The notes under the pieces are model-generated. The model was not told the origin of the DNA, did not search any database, and was given only the letters and a program-made list of their open reading frames with translations. A DNA stretch of 64,000 bases, taken from NCBI RefSeq assembly GCF_013403875.1, contig NZ_JACBNX010000023.1:62001-126000 (forward strand). The letters are read 5' to 3'. This stretch comes from Burkholderia guangdongensis (lineage in GTDB: Bacteria; Pseudomonadota; Gammaproteobacteria; Burkholderiales; Burkholderiaceae). Positions 1 to 7,941 of the stretch are shown here, piece by piece. Position numbers and translations under genes: made by a program. Positions within the stretch are counted from its first letter, which is position 1. Each line of letters begins with the position of its first letter.

Positions 1-918
1 GAAGTCGCGGACGAATTCCGCGTGGCCCGGGCAGTCCGGCAGTTGCGGATGCAGCACCGTCGCGATCTCGGGCCGCGCCTTCAGCCAGTGCGCGAGCGCC
101 AATGCCGATCGGCTGTGCACATCGAAGCGCGCCTGCATGCTCGGCAGGCTGCGCAGCACGAGCGAGCAGTCGTCCGAGGACACGCCGGTCCCGCTGCGCA
201 TCCGCGCGAGCTTCAGCTTCGCGTGCAGCACCGCGTCGGCGGTGATCGTCGCGCCCATCAGCACGTCGCTGCCGCCCGACTGGTACTTCGTCAACGCCTG
301 CACCGAGATGTCGACGCCATGCTCGAACGGCCTGAACGCGAGCCCCGCCGAGTACGTGTTGTCGATCGCGGTGACGATCCCGCGCTGCCGCGCGACCGCG
401 GTGATCGCGCGCACGTCCGGCACCTCCATCGTCACCGAGCCGGGCGCCTCGAGCCAGATCAGCCGCGTGTTCGGCGCGATCAGATCCGCGATGCCGGCGC
501 CGACGAGCGGATCGTAGAACCGCACGGTCACGCCGAAGTCGTTGTCGAGCCAGCGGCCGAAATCGGCGTTCGGGCCGTATACGTTGTCCGGAATCAGCAC
601 GTCGTCGCCGGACGTCACGCAGCCGAAATAGACGTTCGCGATCGCCGCCAGCCCCGACGGCTGCAGCAGCGCGTGCGCGCCGCCCTCGATCGTCGCGAGC
701 CGCTGCGCGAGCGCGAGCGACGTCGGCGTCGCGTGCAACCCGTAGCGCCACTGACCGTCCTCGCGCCAGTCGAGCTCGCGCATCGTCGCGAGATCGGGGA
801 ACACGACCGTCGACGCCCGCTCGACGGGCGGCACGAATGAGAGATAGCCGGGTGGAATCGCGTCGTCGTGCTGGACGATGCGGGTTTGCAGCGCGCGCTT
901 GGAGGATGAGGCTGTCAT
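1..918 (-). CDS. metC: Cystathionine beta-lyase, 3' end beyond the window
   Basis: A PLP-dependent Cys/Met metabolism enzyme that cleaves cystathionine to homocysteine, ammonia and pyruvate in the cytosol. The visible 306 codons contain the family's landmarks: the cofactor-loop region around QPSGLAAI (residues 87-94), the Asp of AIDNTYS (about 184-190) and the Schiff-base Lys211 in LTKYQSGGSD. The frame is open to base 1, so the C-terminal part (roughly a quarter, judging from a usual length near 390-400) is missing. The ATG at 918 follows a hairpin closely, and I see no clear Shine-Dalgarno sequence. It is the last gene of the minus-strand group rimO, kdgK, exported protein, metC. A cystathionine gamma-synthase-like role cannot be excluded from sequence alone, but the sequence looks most like beta-lyases. 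Confidence 0.88.
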   Translation of the reverse strand, partial: MTASSSKRALQTRIVQHDDAIPPGYLSFVPPVERASTVVFPDLATMRELDWREDGQWRYGLHATPTSLALAQRLATIEGGAHALLQPSGLAAIANVYFGCVTSGDDVLIPDNVYGPNADFGRWLDNDFGVTVRFYDPLVGAGIADLIAPNTRLIWLEAPGSVTMEVPDVRAITAVARQRGIVTAIDNTYSAGLAFRPFEHGVDISVQALTKYQSGGSDVLMGATITADAVLHAKLKLARMRSGTGVSSDDCSLVLRSLPSMQARFDVHSRSALALAHWLKARPEIATVLHPQLPDCPGHAEFVRDF

Positions 919-927
919 TGCGAAGAA

Positions 928-945
928 GCCCGGCGCAAGCCGGGC
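928..945 (-). terminator. Hairpin just upstream of metC
   Basis: A perfect 7-bp inverted repeat (GCCCGGC, loop TTGC on the minus strand, GCCGGGC) lies between the stop of the exported-protein gene (967) and the metC start (918). A short pyrimidine run (TTCTTC) follows it on the minus strand. It could be a weak terminator, or a structure that limits ribosome access to metC, whose start is only 9 bases downstream. Confidence 0.4.
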
Positions 946-966
946 GAATGGCGAGGGAAAAGGCGG

Positions 967-1473
967 TCAAGCATAGCCAAAACGGCCGCCGTCGCGAACC
1001 TGCAGCGCGGAGCGCGACGCGCCGACCGGCTTCAGCACGACCGGCTGCGGATCCGACTCGTCGGCGTTCATCCGGTCCGCGCTCAGGCCGCCCGCGTCGT
1101 CGAAGCGGCCGACCCACACGCCGGTGATGTTCGTGCCGTCGTTGGACTCCTCGATCTCGAGCGTGTCGCCGTCACGGTCGCCCGCGAGCAGCACGACTTC
1201 GCCGGTGTCCTTGAACTGGTACTCGCCGTGCACGCCCGACTCGTCGTCCTTCGGGCCCAGATGCACGACGATCGGCCGGCCGCCGAGCGTGCCTTCGTAG
1301 CGCTGCAGGTGTGCGAACGCGGGATTCGGCTTCAGCGGCTTCGCGGGTGCGTCGTCGTCGGGCGGCATATTCGCCGGCGCCGCCGCGAACGCGCGCGTGG
1401 CGAGCGAGCCCGCCGCGAGCAGACAGGCCGTGACGAATGCGCGCCGCGCGCCCGAATGCCGCCCCGGCTTCAT
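967..1473 (-). CDS. Small exported protein of unknown function
   Basis: A 168-residue protein with a clear Sec-type signal: a basic start (KPGRHSGARR), a hydrophobic stretch around residues 12-24 and an Ala-rich cleavage region near ATRAFA-AAP (about residue 30). The mature part has no Cys and no motif I recognise. It alternates Gly/Asp-rich strands, such as RYEGTLGGRPIVVHLG and LEIEESNDGTNITGVWVG, suggesting a small beta-rich periplasmic domain. The start is fixed by an ATGA overlap with the stop of the sugar kinase upstream (1470-1473), which implies translational coupling. Context gives no function. A longer frame reading through from 2199 is only the shadow of the kinase. Confidence 0.75.
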   Translation of the reverse strand: MKPGRHSGARRAFVTACLLAAGSLATRAFAAAPANMPPDDDAPAKPLKPNPAFAHLQRYEGTLGGRPIVVHLGPKDDESGVHGEYQFKDTGEVVLLAGDRDGDTLEIEESNDGTNITGVWVGRFDDAGGLSADRMNADESDPQPVVLKPVGASRSALQVRDGGRFGYA

Positions 1474-2402
1474 GCCGCTCCTCGCATCAGGCGCTCGACC
1501 GCGTCCTTGCGCGGAATCGGCGCGACCGCGCCGTAGCCGAGCGTCGACAGCGCCGCCGCCGCGTTCGAGTAGCGCGCGGCCTCGAACGGATCGTCGCCCG
1601 CGACGATCCGCGCGACGAACGCGCCGCCGAAGCAGTCGCCGGCGCCCGTCGCATCGACGGCCGCCACCGAGAAGCCCGGCACGACGCGCCGCTCGTTCGG
1701 CGTCGCGACGTACGAGCCGTCCTTGCCGAGCTTCAGCGCGACGACCTGCGGGCCGAGCTCGAGCATCGCGTCGACGATCGCATCGCGGTCGTCGGCGCCC
1801 GTGATCGCGGTCACATCGTCCCAGCTCGGCAGGCAGATGTCGGTCTGACGCAGCGCCTCGCGCATTACCGCGCGGGCGCGCGGCAGCGGCCACAGCTTGA
1901 GCCGCAGGTTCGTGTCGAAGCTGACCTTCGCGCCGTGCGCGCGCGCGTGCTCGATCGCGGCGAACGCCGCATCGCACGCGGGCGTGCCGATCGCGAGGCT
2001 GATGCCCGACAGATGCACGGCCTTCGCGGCGGCGAGCGCGTCGCGCGGCAGATCCTGCGGTGCGTAGCGGCTCGCGGCCGAGCCCGCACGCAGGTAGTCG
2101 AACTGATGGCCGTCCGCCCCGTGCGACACGAAATACACGCCGGTCGGCGCGCCGCGATCGACGCGCACGTAGGTCGTGTCGACACCTTCGCCACGCCACA
2201 GATCGCCGAGCAGCCGGCCGAACTGATCGTCGCCGACCGCCGACACGAAGCCCGTCGACGCGCCCTGCCGCGCGGCCGCGATGCAGAAGTTCGACGTGTC
2301 GCCGCCGAAACCCTGCAGGTATTCGGGCTGCCCGGGCCGCGACTGGTTGAATTCGATCATCGCCTCGCCGAGCGCGAGGATTTCGGGAAACCGCGTCGCC
2401 AT
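1470..2402 (-). CDS. kdgK: PfkB-family sugar kinase, probably 2-keto-3-deoxygluconokinase
   Basis: A 310-residue ribokinase/PfkB-family kinase. The N-terminus ALGEAMIEF and the glycine-rich segment GFGGDTSNF (about residues 32-40) are typical of the sugar-binding half. The anion-hole and catalytic-base motif GAGDCFGGAF places the catalytic Asp at residue 256, as in PfkB signature 2. Overall the sequence looks most like KDG kinases, which phosphorylate 2-dehydro-3-deoxygluconate with ATP for the Entner-Doudoroff or pectin branch. The substrate is inferred from family resemblance only. The gene starts 3 bases after the rimO stop and overlaps the next gene by 4 bases, so it is probably co-transcribed with both. 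Confidence 0.85.
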   Translation of the reverse strand: MATRFPEILALGEAMIEFNQSRPGQPEYLQGFGGDTSNFCIAAARQGASTGFVSAVGDDQFGRLLGDLWRGEGVDTTYVRVDRGAPTGVYFVSHGADGHQFDYLRAGSAASRYAPQDLPRDALAAAKAVHLSGISLAIGTPACDAAFAAIEHARAHGAKVSFDTNLRLKLWPLPRARAVMREALRQTDICLPSWDDVTAITGADDRDAIVDAMLELGPQVVALKLGKDGSYVATPNERRVVPGFSVAAVDATGAGDCFGGAFVARIVAGDDPFEAARYSNAAAALSTLGYGAVAPIPRKDAVERLMRGAA

Positions 2403-2405
2403 CGC

Positions 2406-3767
2406 TTACACCTCGCCCCAGAGATCATGGCCATCCGCGCCCGTGATCTTCACGGACACGAAATCGCCCACCTTGTAACGCTTCGACGCCTTCGTCGCCG
2501 GATCGACGTAGACGACCCCGTCGATTTCCGGCGCATCGGCGGCCGTGCGGCCGATGCCGCCTTCGTCGCCGACTTCGTCGATCAGCACCTTGAGCGTCTT
2601 GCCGACCTTGCGCTGGATGCGCCGCGCGGACACTTCCTCCGCGACTTCCATGAAGCGCGCGCGGCGCTCCTCGCGAATTTCGTCGGGCAGCGCGCCGTCG
2701 AGTTCGTTCGCGCTCGCGCCTTCGACCGGCGAATACGCGAAACAGCCGACGCGGTCGAGTTCCGCCTCGCGGATGAAGTCGAGCAGCGTGTCGAACTGCT
2801 CTTCCGTCTCGCCGGGGAAGCCCGCGATGAACGTGCTGCGGATCGTCAGATCCGGGCAAATCTCGCGCCACCGCCGCACGCGCTCGAGCACCTTCTCCGC
2901 GTTCGCGGGGCGCTTCATCCGCTTCAATACGTCCGGATGCGCGTGCTGGAACGGCACGTCGAGATACGGCAGCACGTGGCCCTTCAGCGGCCCTTCGGCC
3001 ATCATCGGGATGATCTCGTCGACATGCGGATACGGATACACGTAATGCAGACGCACCCACGCGCCGTACTGCGCGGCGAGCTCGCCGAGCGCGCCGACGA
3101 GTTCGGTCATCCGCGTCTTCAGCGGGCGGCCGTTCCAGAAGCCGGTGCGGAACTTCACGTCGACGCCGTACGCGCTCGTGTCCTGCGAGATCACGAGCAG
3201 CTCCTTGACGCCGGACTTGAACAGGTTCTCGGCCTCGAGCATCACTTCGGCGACCGGACGCGACACGAGATCGCCGCGCATCGACGGGATGATGCAGAAC
3301 GTGCAGCGATGGTTGCAGCCTTCAGAGATCTTCAGGTATGCGTAGTGGCGCGGCGTGAGCTTGATGCCGGCGGCGGGGACGAGATCGACGAACGGGTCGT
3401 GCGGCTTCGGCAGGTGCGAATGGACGGCCTGCATCACTTCGCCGAGCGCGTGCGGGCCGGTGACCGCGAGCACCTTCGGATGCACTTCCTCGATCAGGCC
3501 CGTGCCGCTCGCGCTCTTTTTCGCGCCGAGACAGCCGGTGACGATCACCTTGCCGTTTTCGGTCAGCGCCTCGCCGATCGCGTCGAGGCTTTCCTGCACG
3601 GCCTCGTCGATGAAGCCGCAGGTGTTGACGACGACGAGATCGGCGCCGTCGTATGTGCCGGAGATTTCATAACCTTCGGCGCGGAGCTGGGTGATGATCT
3701 GCTCGGAGTCGACGAGGGCTTTCGGGCAGCCGAGGGAGACGAAGCCTACTTTGGGGGACTGAGACAT
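2406..3767 (-). CDS. rimO: Ribosomal protein S12 methylthiotransferase
   Basis: A radical-SAM methylthiotransferase that thiomethylates the conserved Asp of ribosomal protein S12. The 453 residues have the expected three parts. The N-terminal UPF0004 domain carries three cluster Cys (C14, C50, C79). The radical-SAM core has CNHRCTFC (C151, C155, C158). A C-terminal TRAM domain ends in DFVSVKITGADGHDLWGEV. The motif SLGCPKALVDSE distinguishes RimO from MiaB. I chose the ATG at 3767 because the extra upstream residues (to 3812) are not family-like. The gene borders decayed mobile DNA on its 5' side, so its promoter region may have been rebuilt by an insertion. Confidence 0.95.
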   Translation of the reverse strand: MSQSPKVGFVSLGCPKALVDSEQIITQLRAEGYEISGTYDGADLVVVNTCGFIDEAVQESLDAIGEALTENGKVIVTGCLGAKKSASGTGLIEEVHPKVLAVTGPHALGEVMQAVHSHLPKPHDPFVDLVPAAGIKLTPRHYAYLKISEGCNHRCTFCIIPSMRGDLVSRPVAEVMLEAENLFKSGVKELLVISQDTSAYGVDVKFRTGFWNGRPLKTRMTELVGALGELAAQYGAWVRLHYVYPYPHVDEIIPMMAEGPLKGHVLPYLDVPFQHAHPDVLKRMKRPANAEKVLERVRRWREICPDLTIRSTFIAGFPGETEEQFDTLLDFIREAELDRVGCFAYSPVEGASANELDGALPDEIREERRARFMEVAEEVSARRIQRKVGKTLKVLIDEVGDEGGIGRTAADAPEIDGVVYVDPATKASKRYKVGDFVSVKITGADGHDLWGEV

Positions 3768-3914
3768 CTGGAATGTGGGGGCATGGCGGCAAAGACGAGA
3801 GTTTACAGCCATTTAGGGCCCAGCGAGCCAAAACGAGCGGCGAGAGGCGGTATAGGCCGCCAGCTCGAACACGCGGCTCGCTGGGCGGCGATCGCGAGAG
3901 GGCGGTTGATGCGA
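3768..3914. other. Edge of the accessory block, no gene
   Basis: About 150 bases separate the rimO start from the first recognisable recombinase codons. I see no gene here. The rimO promoter should lie in this stretch or just beyond. There is no convincing attachment-site duplication that I can find by eye. Confidence 0.4.
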
Positions 3915-4919
3915 CCCTTTCATTTCGGGACGAAGGCCTTTCGGCCTTTCACCAGCGACACGTGAAACAAGGCGCGCTCGGAGTGTTCCTGTGCGCGGTC
4001 GAGGGGGCCAAGTGCCGGCTGGCTCCGTTCTAGTCGTCGAGGGCCTGGGCCGTCTGAGCCTCGCCGAACCGCTTCAGGCGCAAGCGCAGATCGTGAACGC
4101 CGGCATTGCGGTCGTGACGACCAGCGACGGCCGTGAGTACAACAGGAGCGGCTAAAGGCCCAACCGATGGATCTCGTACATAGCCTGCTCGTCATGATCC
4201 GGGCTCACGAGGAATCTGAAACGAAAAGCAAACGTGTGAAGGCCGCGATCCGGAGACAGTGCCAAGGCTGAATCGCCGGCACGTGGCGCCCGCCGATCCG
4301 CGTCGGCAAGGATCCGCAGCGGGTTCGGGAAGTCGAGGGTGTCGGGTTCGAGCCAATCTCCGAGCGTGCGTCCGCCGTCTGGCCGGTCATAGAAATGTTG
4401 AAGCAAGGACACGGCGCGGATCAGCGCGCAATTGGCCCACGCTCGGCAGAAGCGGCCGACCGAGAGGCTCAGGTGCAGCGTGCTACCGACGCGCTACTCA
4501 TTGATAACGTCGCACCACCGTTCGCCGTGCTGCGCCGCATTCGGGAACTAGTAAGTGAGCTCGAAGGCGAACGACGCGAAATCGAACCGATCGAGCACCA
4601 CCTCGCCGCCGCGTCATCTACTGGTGTGCGCGCGGCTGCAGAAGCATGGCGCGGGCTTGTGGACGGTGTCGAAACCTTCGACTTCGATATGTGGATGCTG
4701 GCTCGCAAGCTTGTCGCCGATACCTTTTCTCGGATCGTCGTTTATCCCTCTGGATTCGATCCGGAAAGCAATGACGGGTCTATAGATTTGATACTGATCG
4801 CGAAGCGCGACAGCAAGCGCATCCTGCGCGTCGACCGCCGCACTGGGGAATGGCGCTCGACCGAAGAACTCAATCATTTCGACAAGCAAAATAGTGACCC
4901 GCCACGGCCCGGCCGCTAG
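3915..4919 (+). pseudogene. Decayed serine recombinase
   Basis: Several plus-strand frames must be joined to read a serine site-specific recombinase. DEGLSAFHQRHVKQGALGVFL (3930-4000) is the catalytic-domain segment. After a +2 shift it continues as QVPAGSVLVVEGLGRLSLAEP, followed by NAGIAVVTTSDGREYNRSG and a stop near 4155. A further shift gives LKAQPMDLVHSLLVMIRAHE and a basic helix KSKRVKAAIRRQC, which ends at a stop near 4271. The C-terminal part is open from 4395 to 4919 (RRIRELVSELEGERREIEP coiled coil, then LIAKRDSKRILRVDRRTGEW). The N-terminus with the nucleophilic Ser is absent. This is a dead integrase or resolvase and marks an old insertion next to rimO. The small minus-strand frames over it are shadows. 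Confidence 0.72.
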
Positions 4920-5443
4920 TCATCCACCGTTTCCGCCGCCCCCATGCCTCATTTTGAGGCGGCGCTCCTTCCGAAATCCAATGCCTTGCGGTACGCCGAG
5001 ATAATCCCCTTCTCATCCGACAAAGCGGCTCCTCCAGCCCTCGAGACACGGCAGAGGCGAATGTGGCCCCATCACCCTCTAGAACAAGGTCGCCATGACG
5101 TTGTTCGAGGCAGGATGATTTGACAGAGCAATTTCGATTCCTGACCAGATGGTTCGGGTGTTTCCCGACGCGGATTTTATGCACTTGAATTTAAGAACGG
5201 CGTATTCTCAGTTCGCATGGGTTGCTCTTTACCATTGTCCTCTAAATAATCTCGCAGAACGCAGTGAGCTAAGAAAACTAGCAGACGCTCCGCGACCAGG
5301 CCAGAATGGTACGAACAATTCATCGATTTGAGCAAGACTAGCCCCGAATCACTGAAACTGCAAATCGCAACTTTGCGTGAGACTCGGCACTTGATCCCCA
5401 ATTAAACGTCATCGCGCGGCAACTTTCTTCTTGGAGTCATCAG
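4920..5443. other. Gene-remnant stretch between recombinase and membrane protein
   Basis: No intact gene. Two fragments look like ends of decayed genes. On the minus strand, a frame ending at 4949 reads LSDEKGIISAYRKALDFGRS and is preceded, one frame away, by DLVLEGDGATFASAVS. On the plus strand, LAERSELRKLADAP (in the frame open from 5149 to 5331) passes after a shift into RPEWYEQFIDLSKTSPESLK, ending at 5405. I do not recognise either. Both are short enough to be chance, so this is a weak reading. Confidence 0.3.
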
Positions 5444-6121
5444 ATGAATTCTACCGAAGATGTAAAAAAAAACACATCCACCGCTACAACACGGACGTTT
5501 TGCATCGATAAATTTATTGAGCTCGACTTTAATTTCGCAAAAGAAGAGACCCAGCACAGAACAGAATTTAATCGCAGAATACTGAATCTACAAATGTCCC
5601 TCATTACCGGCGTCCTTGCGGCAGGCGTCATCAAGGACGTTTTATCGATAAACCCTTTCACATTGCAATTTCTTTGCATCTCCATCGTATTTATAAATAC
5701 GGTATTCCTTATTGAGATAAATCAAAATAACTTCTACATCACCCTCGCCGCACGCTATCTAGCAACAGTAGTGAACAAGAGGGGGCGCGAATTTTCCGGA
5801 GACCAATATGATTTCTATGAATGGGAGAAATTTTTAGAAATCAAGAGAGACGCATCCCACTCACTATTGAGCAGAATGGCCTTTCTGTTGGACGCACACT
5901 TCTTCATGAGCATATTATTTTTAATAATCTCAACAATAACACTCGGAATATCAACAAACAATTCAGGCCTCCAACATCCTTATGTCATTATCCCCTATGC
6001 CCTTGCAACGTACTCGCTCAACCTATTGTGCATATACCGCCACTTCTCCATCCCCCGCGAACTGAAAGAAATCCACAAAAAAGAAGAGGTTATGGAATTT
6101 TTTGACAAAAATAGCATTTGA
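5444..6121 (+). CDS. Low-GC four-helix membrane protein of unknown function
   Basis: A 225-residue protein I do not recognise. Base use is strikingly AT-rich (many AAA, ATA, TTT codons) against the GC-rich neighbours, so it is almost certainly acquired. Four hydrophobic segments are visible, near residues 50-66, 72-92, 147-169 and 177-195. They form two hairpins separated by a charged middle of about 55 residues rich in aromatic and acidic residues (SGDQYDFYEWEKFLEIKRD). The N-terminal 45 and C-terminal 25 residues are charged and probably cytosolic. The ATG follows GGAG by a normal distance, and the gene ends cleanly. It could be a small membrane effector of a defence or toxin-like system, but no motif shows that. 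Being a real gene is likely; its role is unknown. Confidence 0.7.
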   Translation: MNSTEDVKKNTSTATTRTFCIDKFIELDFNFAKEETQHRTEFNRRILNLQMSLITGVLAAGVIKDVLSINPFTLQFLCISIVFINTVFLIEINQNNFYITLAARYLATVVNKRGREFSGDQYDFYEWEKFLEIKRDASHSLLSRMAFLLDAHFFMSILFLIISTITLGISTNNSGLQHPYVIIPYALATYSLNLLCIYRHFSIPRELKEIHKKEEVMEFFDKNSI

Positions 6122-6624
6122 ATATAATTTCATGCTGCCACGCATCAATAGCTGGTGGATCATTGCTTTTCTTCGATTACTATGCAGAAACAGGAAATTG
6201 GAAAGACACTGAGCTCTATTTGACGTTTAATGAACAATCTATGTCTCTCGGGAAGACCGGATCCATCGAAGTTCCTCTACTTCGCAACGAAGATAGAATG
6301 GCGCTCTGCCGCTGCACAACGAATTAGTCAATCGGACGCATTTACCCTCGACCTTCGCCGGCGGACCAAGAAAGAACAGTACGGCTCCGCCGGCAAAAAC
6401 CTCTACGTGGCATTCGTGTCGCGGGAATCTCGGGATCAACCGGTCGGCAAGACCACCTCTCCCCGCCCGAAAAAATTCGGCAGAGACTCGAACAGCCGGA
6501 TGGCGTTTCTAGAGAAGGAAACCAATCGCTCCCGGCCGCCGCAGCCAGAATGCTGCAGGAACTGAAGCGGTCGGACCAGGCGATCATGCTACGCCCCCCC
6601 AAAAAAATAGATACGGGGGAAGCT
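6122..6624. other. 500-base stretch without an assignable gene
   Basis: AT-rich at the left, GC-richer from about 6330. The frame of the following membrane protein stays open back to about 6330 and would read IGRIYPRPSPADQERTVRLR and, further on, PPEKIRQRLEQPDGVSREGN. That could be the tail of a lost gene fused in frame to the next one, but no start codon or known motif supports it. Nothing else is recognised. Confidence 0.3.
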
Positions 6625-7350
6625 ATGAAACGCGCGTGGGAAATCACTCAGCTTGCGTTTGTGTGGCTGCTGCTTGGTATTGGATTCTTTGCGCTGTACC
6701 GTATTTGGGCGATCGTCGCGTTCGCTGAGCACTCCACAAAGGACTTCTGGGACATAGCCACCGCGGTCGGCACCTGCGGCGCCGTGATCGCGGCACTCTA
6801 CGTCGCGTCCTCCGACCGTCGTCGTCGTACCGCAGATGCGCTCGTTGAAGCTCGCATAACTGCGGGCTTCGTCACCTACCGCCTCGGAATACTCCGAGAC
6901 GAAATCGCTGGCATACGAGAGTGGGCTGACGAAACACGCGCCAACGGCCCTTTGCCAGTGAACTTCCTCTATCAGGTGCAAGCTCTCGGAGCAGCCGCAA
7001 AATGCACGATCGATGAAATTCGGAGCATGGAACCACTTCCGAACCACTGCGCGATTCAAATTGCCGGTGCTCAAGATCGAATCGACGTCGCAATCAAGCT
7101 CCTTGGGAAACACGAAATCTGGACGGCGCTGGGAACACCCAACAAGATGGTAATCGCGTCGCTCGGCGTCGTGGTCTCGGCATTTCTCGAATCCGAAAAT
7201 TTGCTCGGAATCGCCATAGAAACCTGCATGCGCGAGAGTGAGGCGATATACACCGAAATGAATGCGCGAACCGCGAAGTCTCCGGGAAGCGACGCGGTTA
7301 AGCTTGCACGTCAGAGCATTGCTTCGCGTCATGCCGACTCCGAAGGTTGA
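6625..7350 (+). CDS. Membrane-anchored protein of unknown function
   Basis: A 241-residue protein with two N-terminal hydrophobic helices, near residues 9-31 (LAFVWLLLGIGFFALYRIWA) and 43-60 (ATAVGTCGAVIAALYVAS). A soluble, mostly helical, cytosolic domain of about 180 residues follows. The ATG at 6625 is preceded by GGGGGA at good spacing, which decides against an in-frame ATG at 6550. I recognise no family. Two-helix anchors with a helical tail are common among island-encoded hypothetical proteins. The gene lies between a foreign membrane protein and a methylase remnant, so it is probably part of the same imported cargo. Its stop (7350) overlaps the end of the converging methylase remnant. 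Confidence 0.62.
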   Translation: MKRAWEITQLAFVWLLLGIGFFALYRIWAIVAFAEHSTKDFWDIATAVGTCGAVIAALYVASSDRRRRTADALVEARITAGFVTYRLGILRDEIAGIREWADETRANGPLPVNFLYQVQALGAAAKCTIDEIRSMEPLPNHCAIQIAGAQDRIDVAIKLLGKHEIWTALGTPNKMVIASLGVVVSAFLESENLLGIAIETCMRESEAIYTEMNARTAKSPGSDAVKLARQSIASRHADSEG

Positions 7351-7690
7351 TCAACCGGCAACACCACCGTGACCGCCCGCCCCCAAACCGGCGTCGACGA
7401 CAGCTGGAATGTTACGCCAGACTCGGCAAGCAAGAGCGTCGTCCCCATCACCTCTACGATCGCTTGCGCGGCGTCAGGGGGTACGGCGCTGACGATGCGC
7501 TCGCGCCACGCGGAATCGCTCAAGCCGTCGAGTTCGAGATATTCCTCAGGCTCGATCAGAGCGTGCAGTGCGGCGAGTTCGAGCGCCGTGAACGGCCTGT
7601 GCCACGTGCCGTCGAGCGCGCGGATTACCGCGACGAGCTGCGAGGTTGCGATGGGCATCCGAGGCGGGCTCGTCCACCACCAGCCGCCAC
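7329..7690 (-). pseudogene. C-terminal remnant of a C5 cytosine DNA methyltransferase
   Basis: The last ~120 codons read as a coherent phage-type Dcm C-terminus: LVAVIRALDGTWHRPFTALE, then SDSAWRERIVSAVPPDAAQA. The latter corresponds to methyltransferase motif X (normally RxxxIGNAVPP). Here IGNAVPP is replaced by IVSAVPP, and everything upstream (SAM-binding motif I, catalytic PC motif) is missing. The frame continues upstream to 8096 only by passing through unrelated sequence. It is therefore a truncated, inactive remnant, probably from a prophage or integrative element. Confidence 0.6.
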
Positions 7691-7940
7691 GCTGACCAAC
7701 ACTGCTAATTGCAAGGAATCGCTGGAACAAGCGGCAACCGAAGTCGTCGGCATCCCCGAAAAAGCGATGGGGAGCGCGGCAATCGGCGAGCTGCCGGGCG
7801 TCAAGTACACGCGAAAGATCGTCTCCCGCAAGCCCTACACCGTCGACGCTAGCGAGTACGTCGACTTCCGATTCACTAAGGCGAAGGAATAGCCACGCAT
7901 GGAAACCACCATCCAAGCGAACGCATCGCGTTCGCTGTCT
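7691..7940 (+). pseudogene. Phage-like gene ends, truncated
   Basis: A plus-strand frame ending at 7892 reads NCKESLEQAATEVVGIPEKA, then a segment GELPGVKYTRKIVSRKPYTV, and stops after FRFTKAKE. It looks like the C-terminal part of a real protein, but I do not recognise the family. An ATG follows at 7899 (METTIQANASRSLS) in the manner of a next cistron, and it runs into the higA remnant after about 15 codons. Both pieces therefore appear cut at joints with opposite-strand remnants. Function unknown. Confidence 0.35.
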
Positions 7941-7941
7941 C

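Noticed and set aside
1437..3965. A very long plus-strand open frame opposite rimO and kdgK
   Set aside because: It is Arg/Ala/His/Asp-rich with no motif and is the frame shadow of GC-rich minus-strand genes that have clear family matches.
4152..4412. An 86-codon minus-strand frame in the accessory block
   Set aside because: It lies entirely over recombinase sequence on the plus strand, whose protein-level match is convincing.
4920..5443. Possible small genes in this gap
   Set aside because: Only short fragments in changing frames are readable. I list them as possible remnants, not genes.
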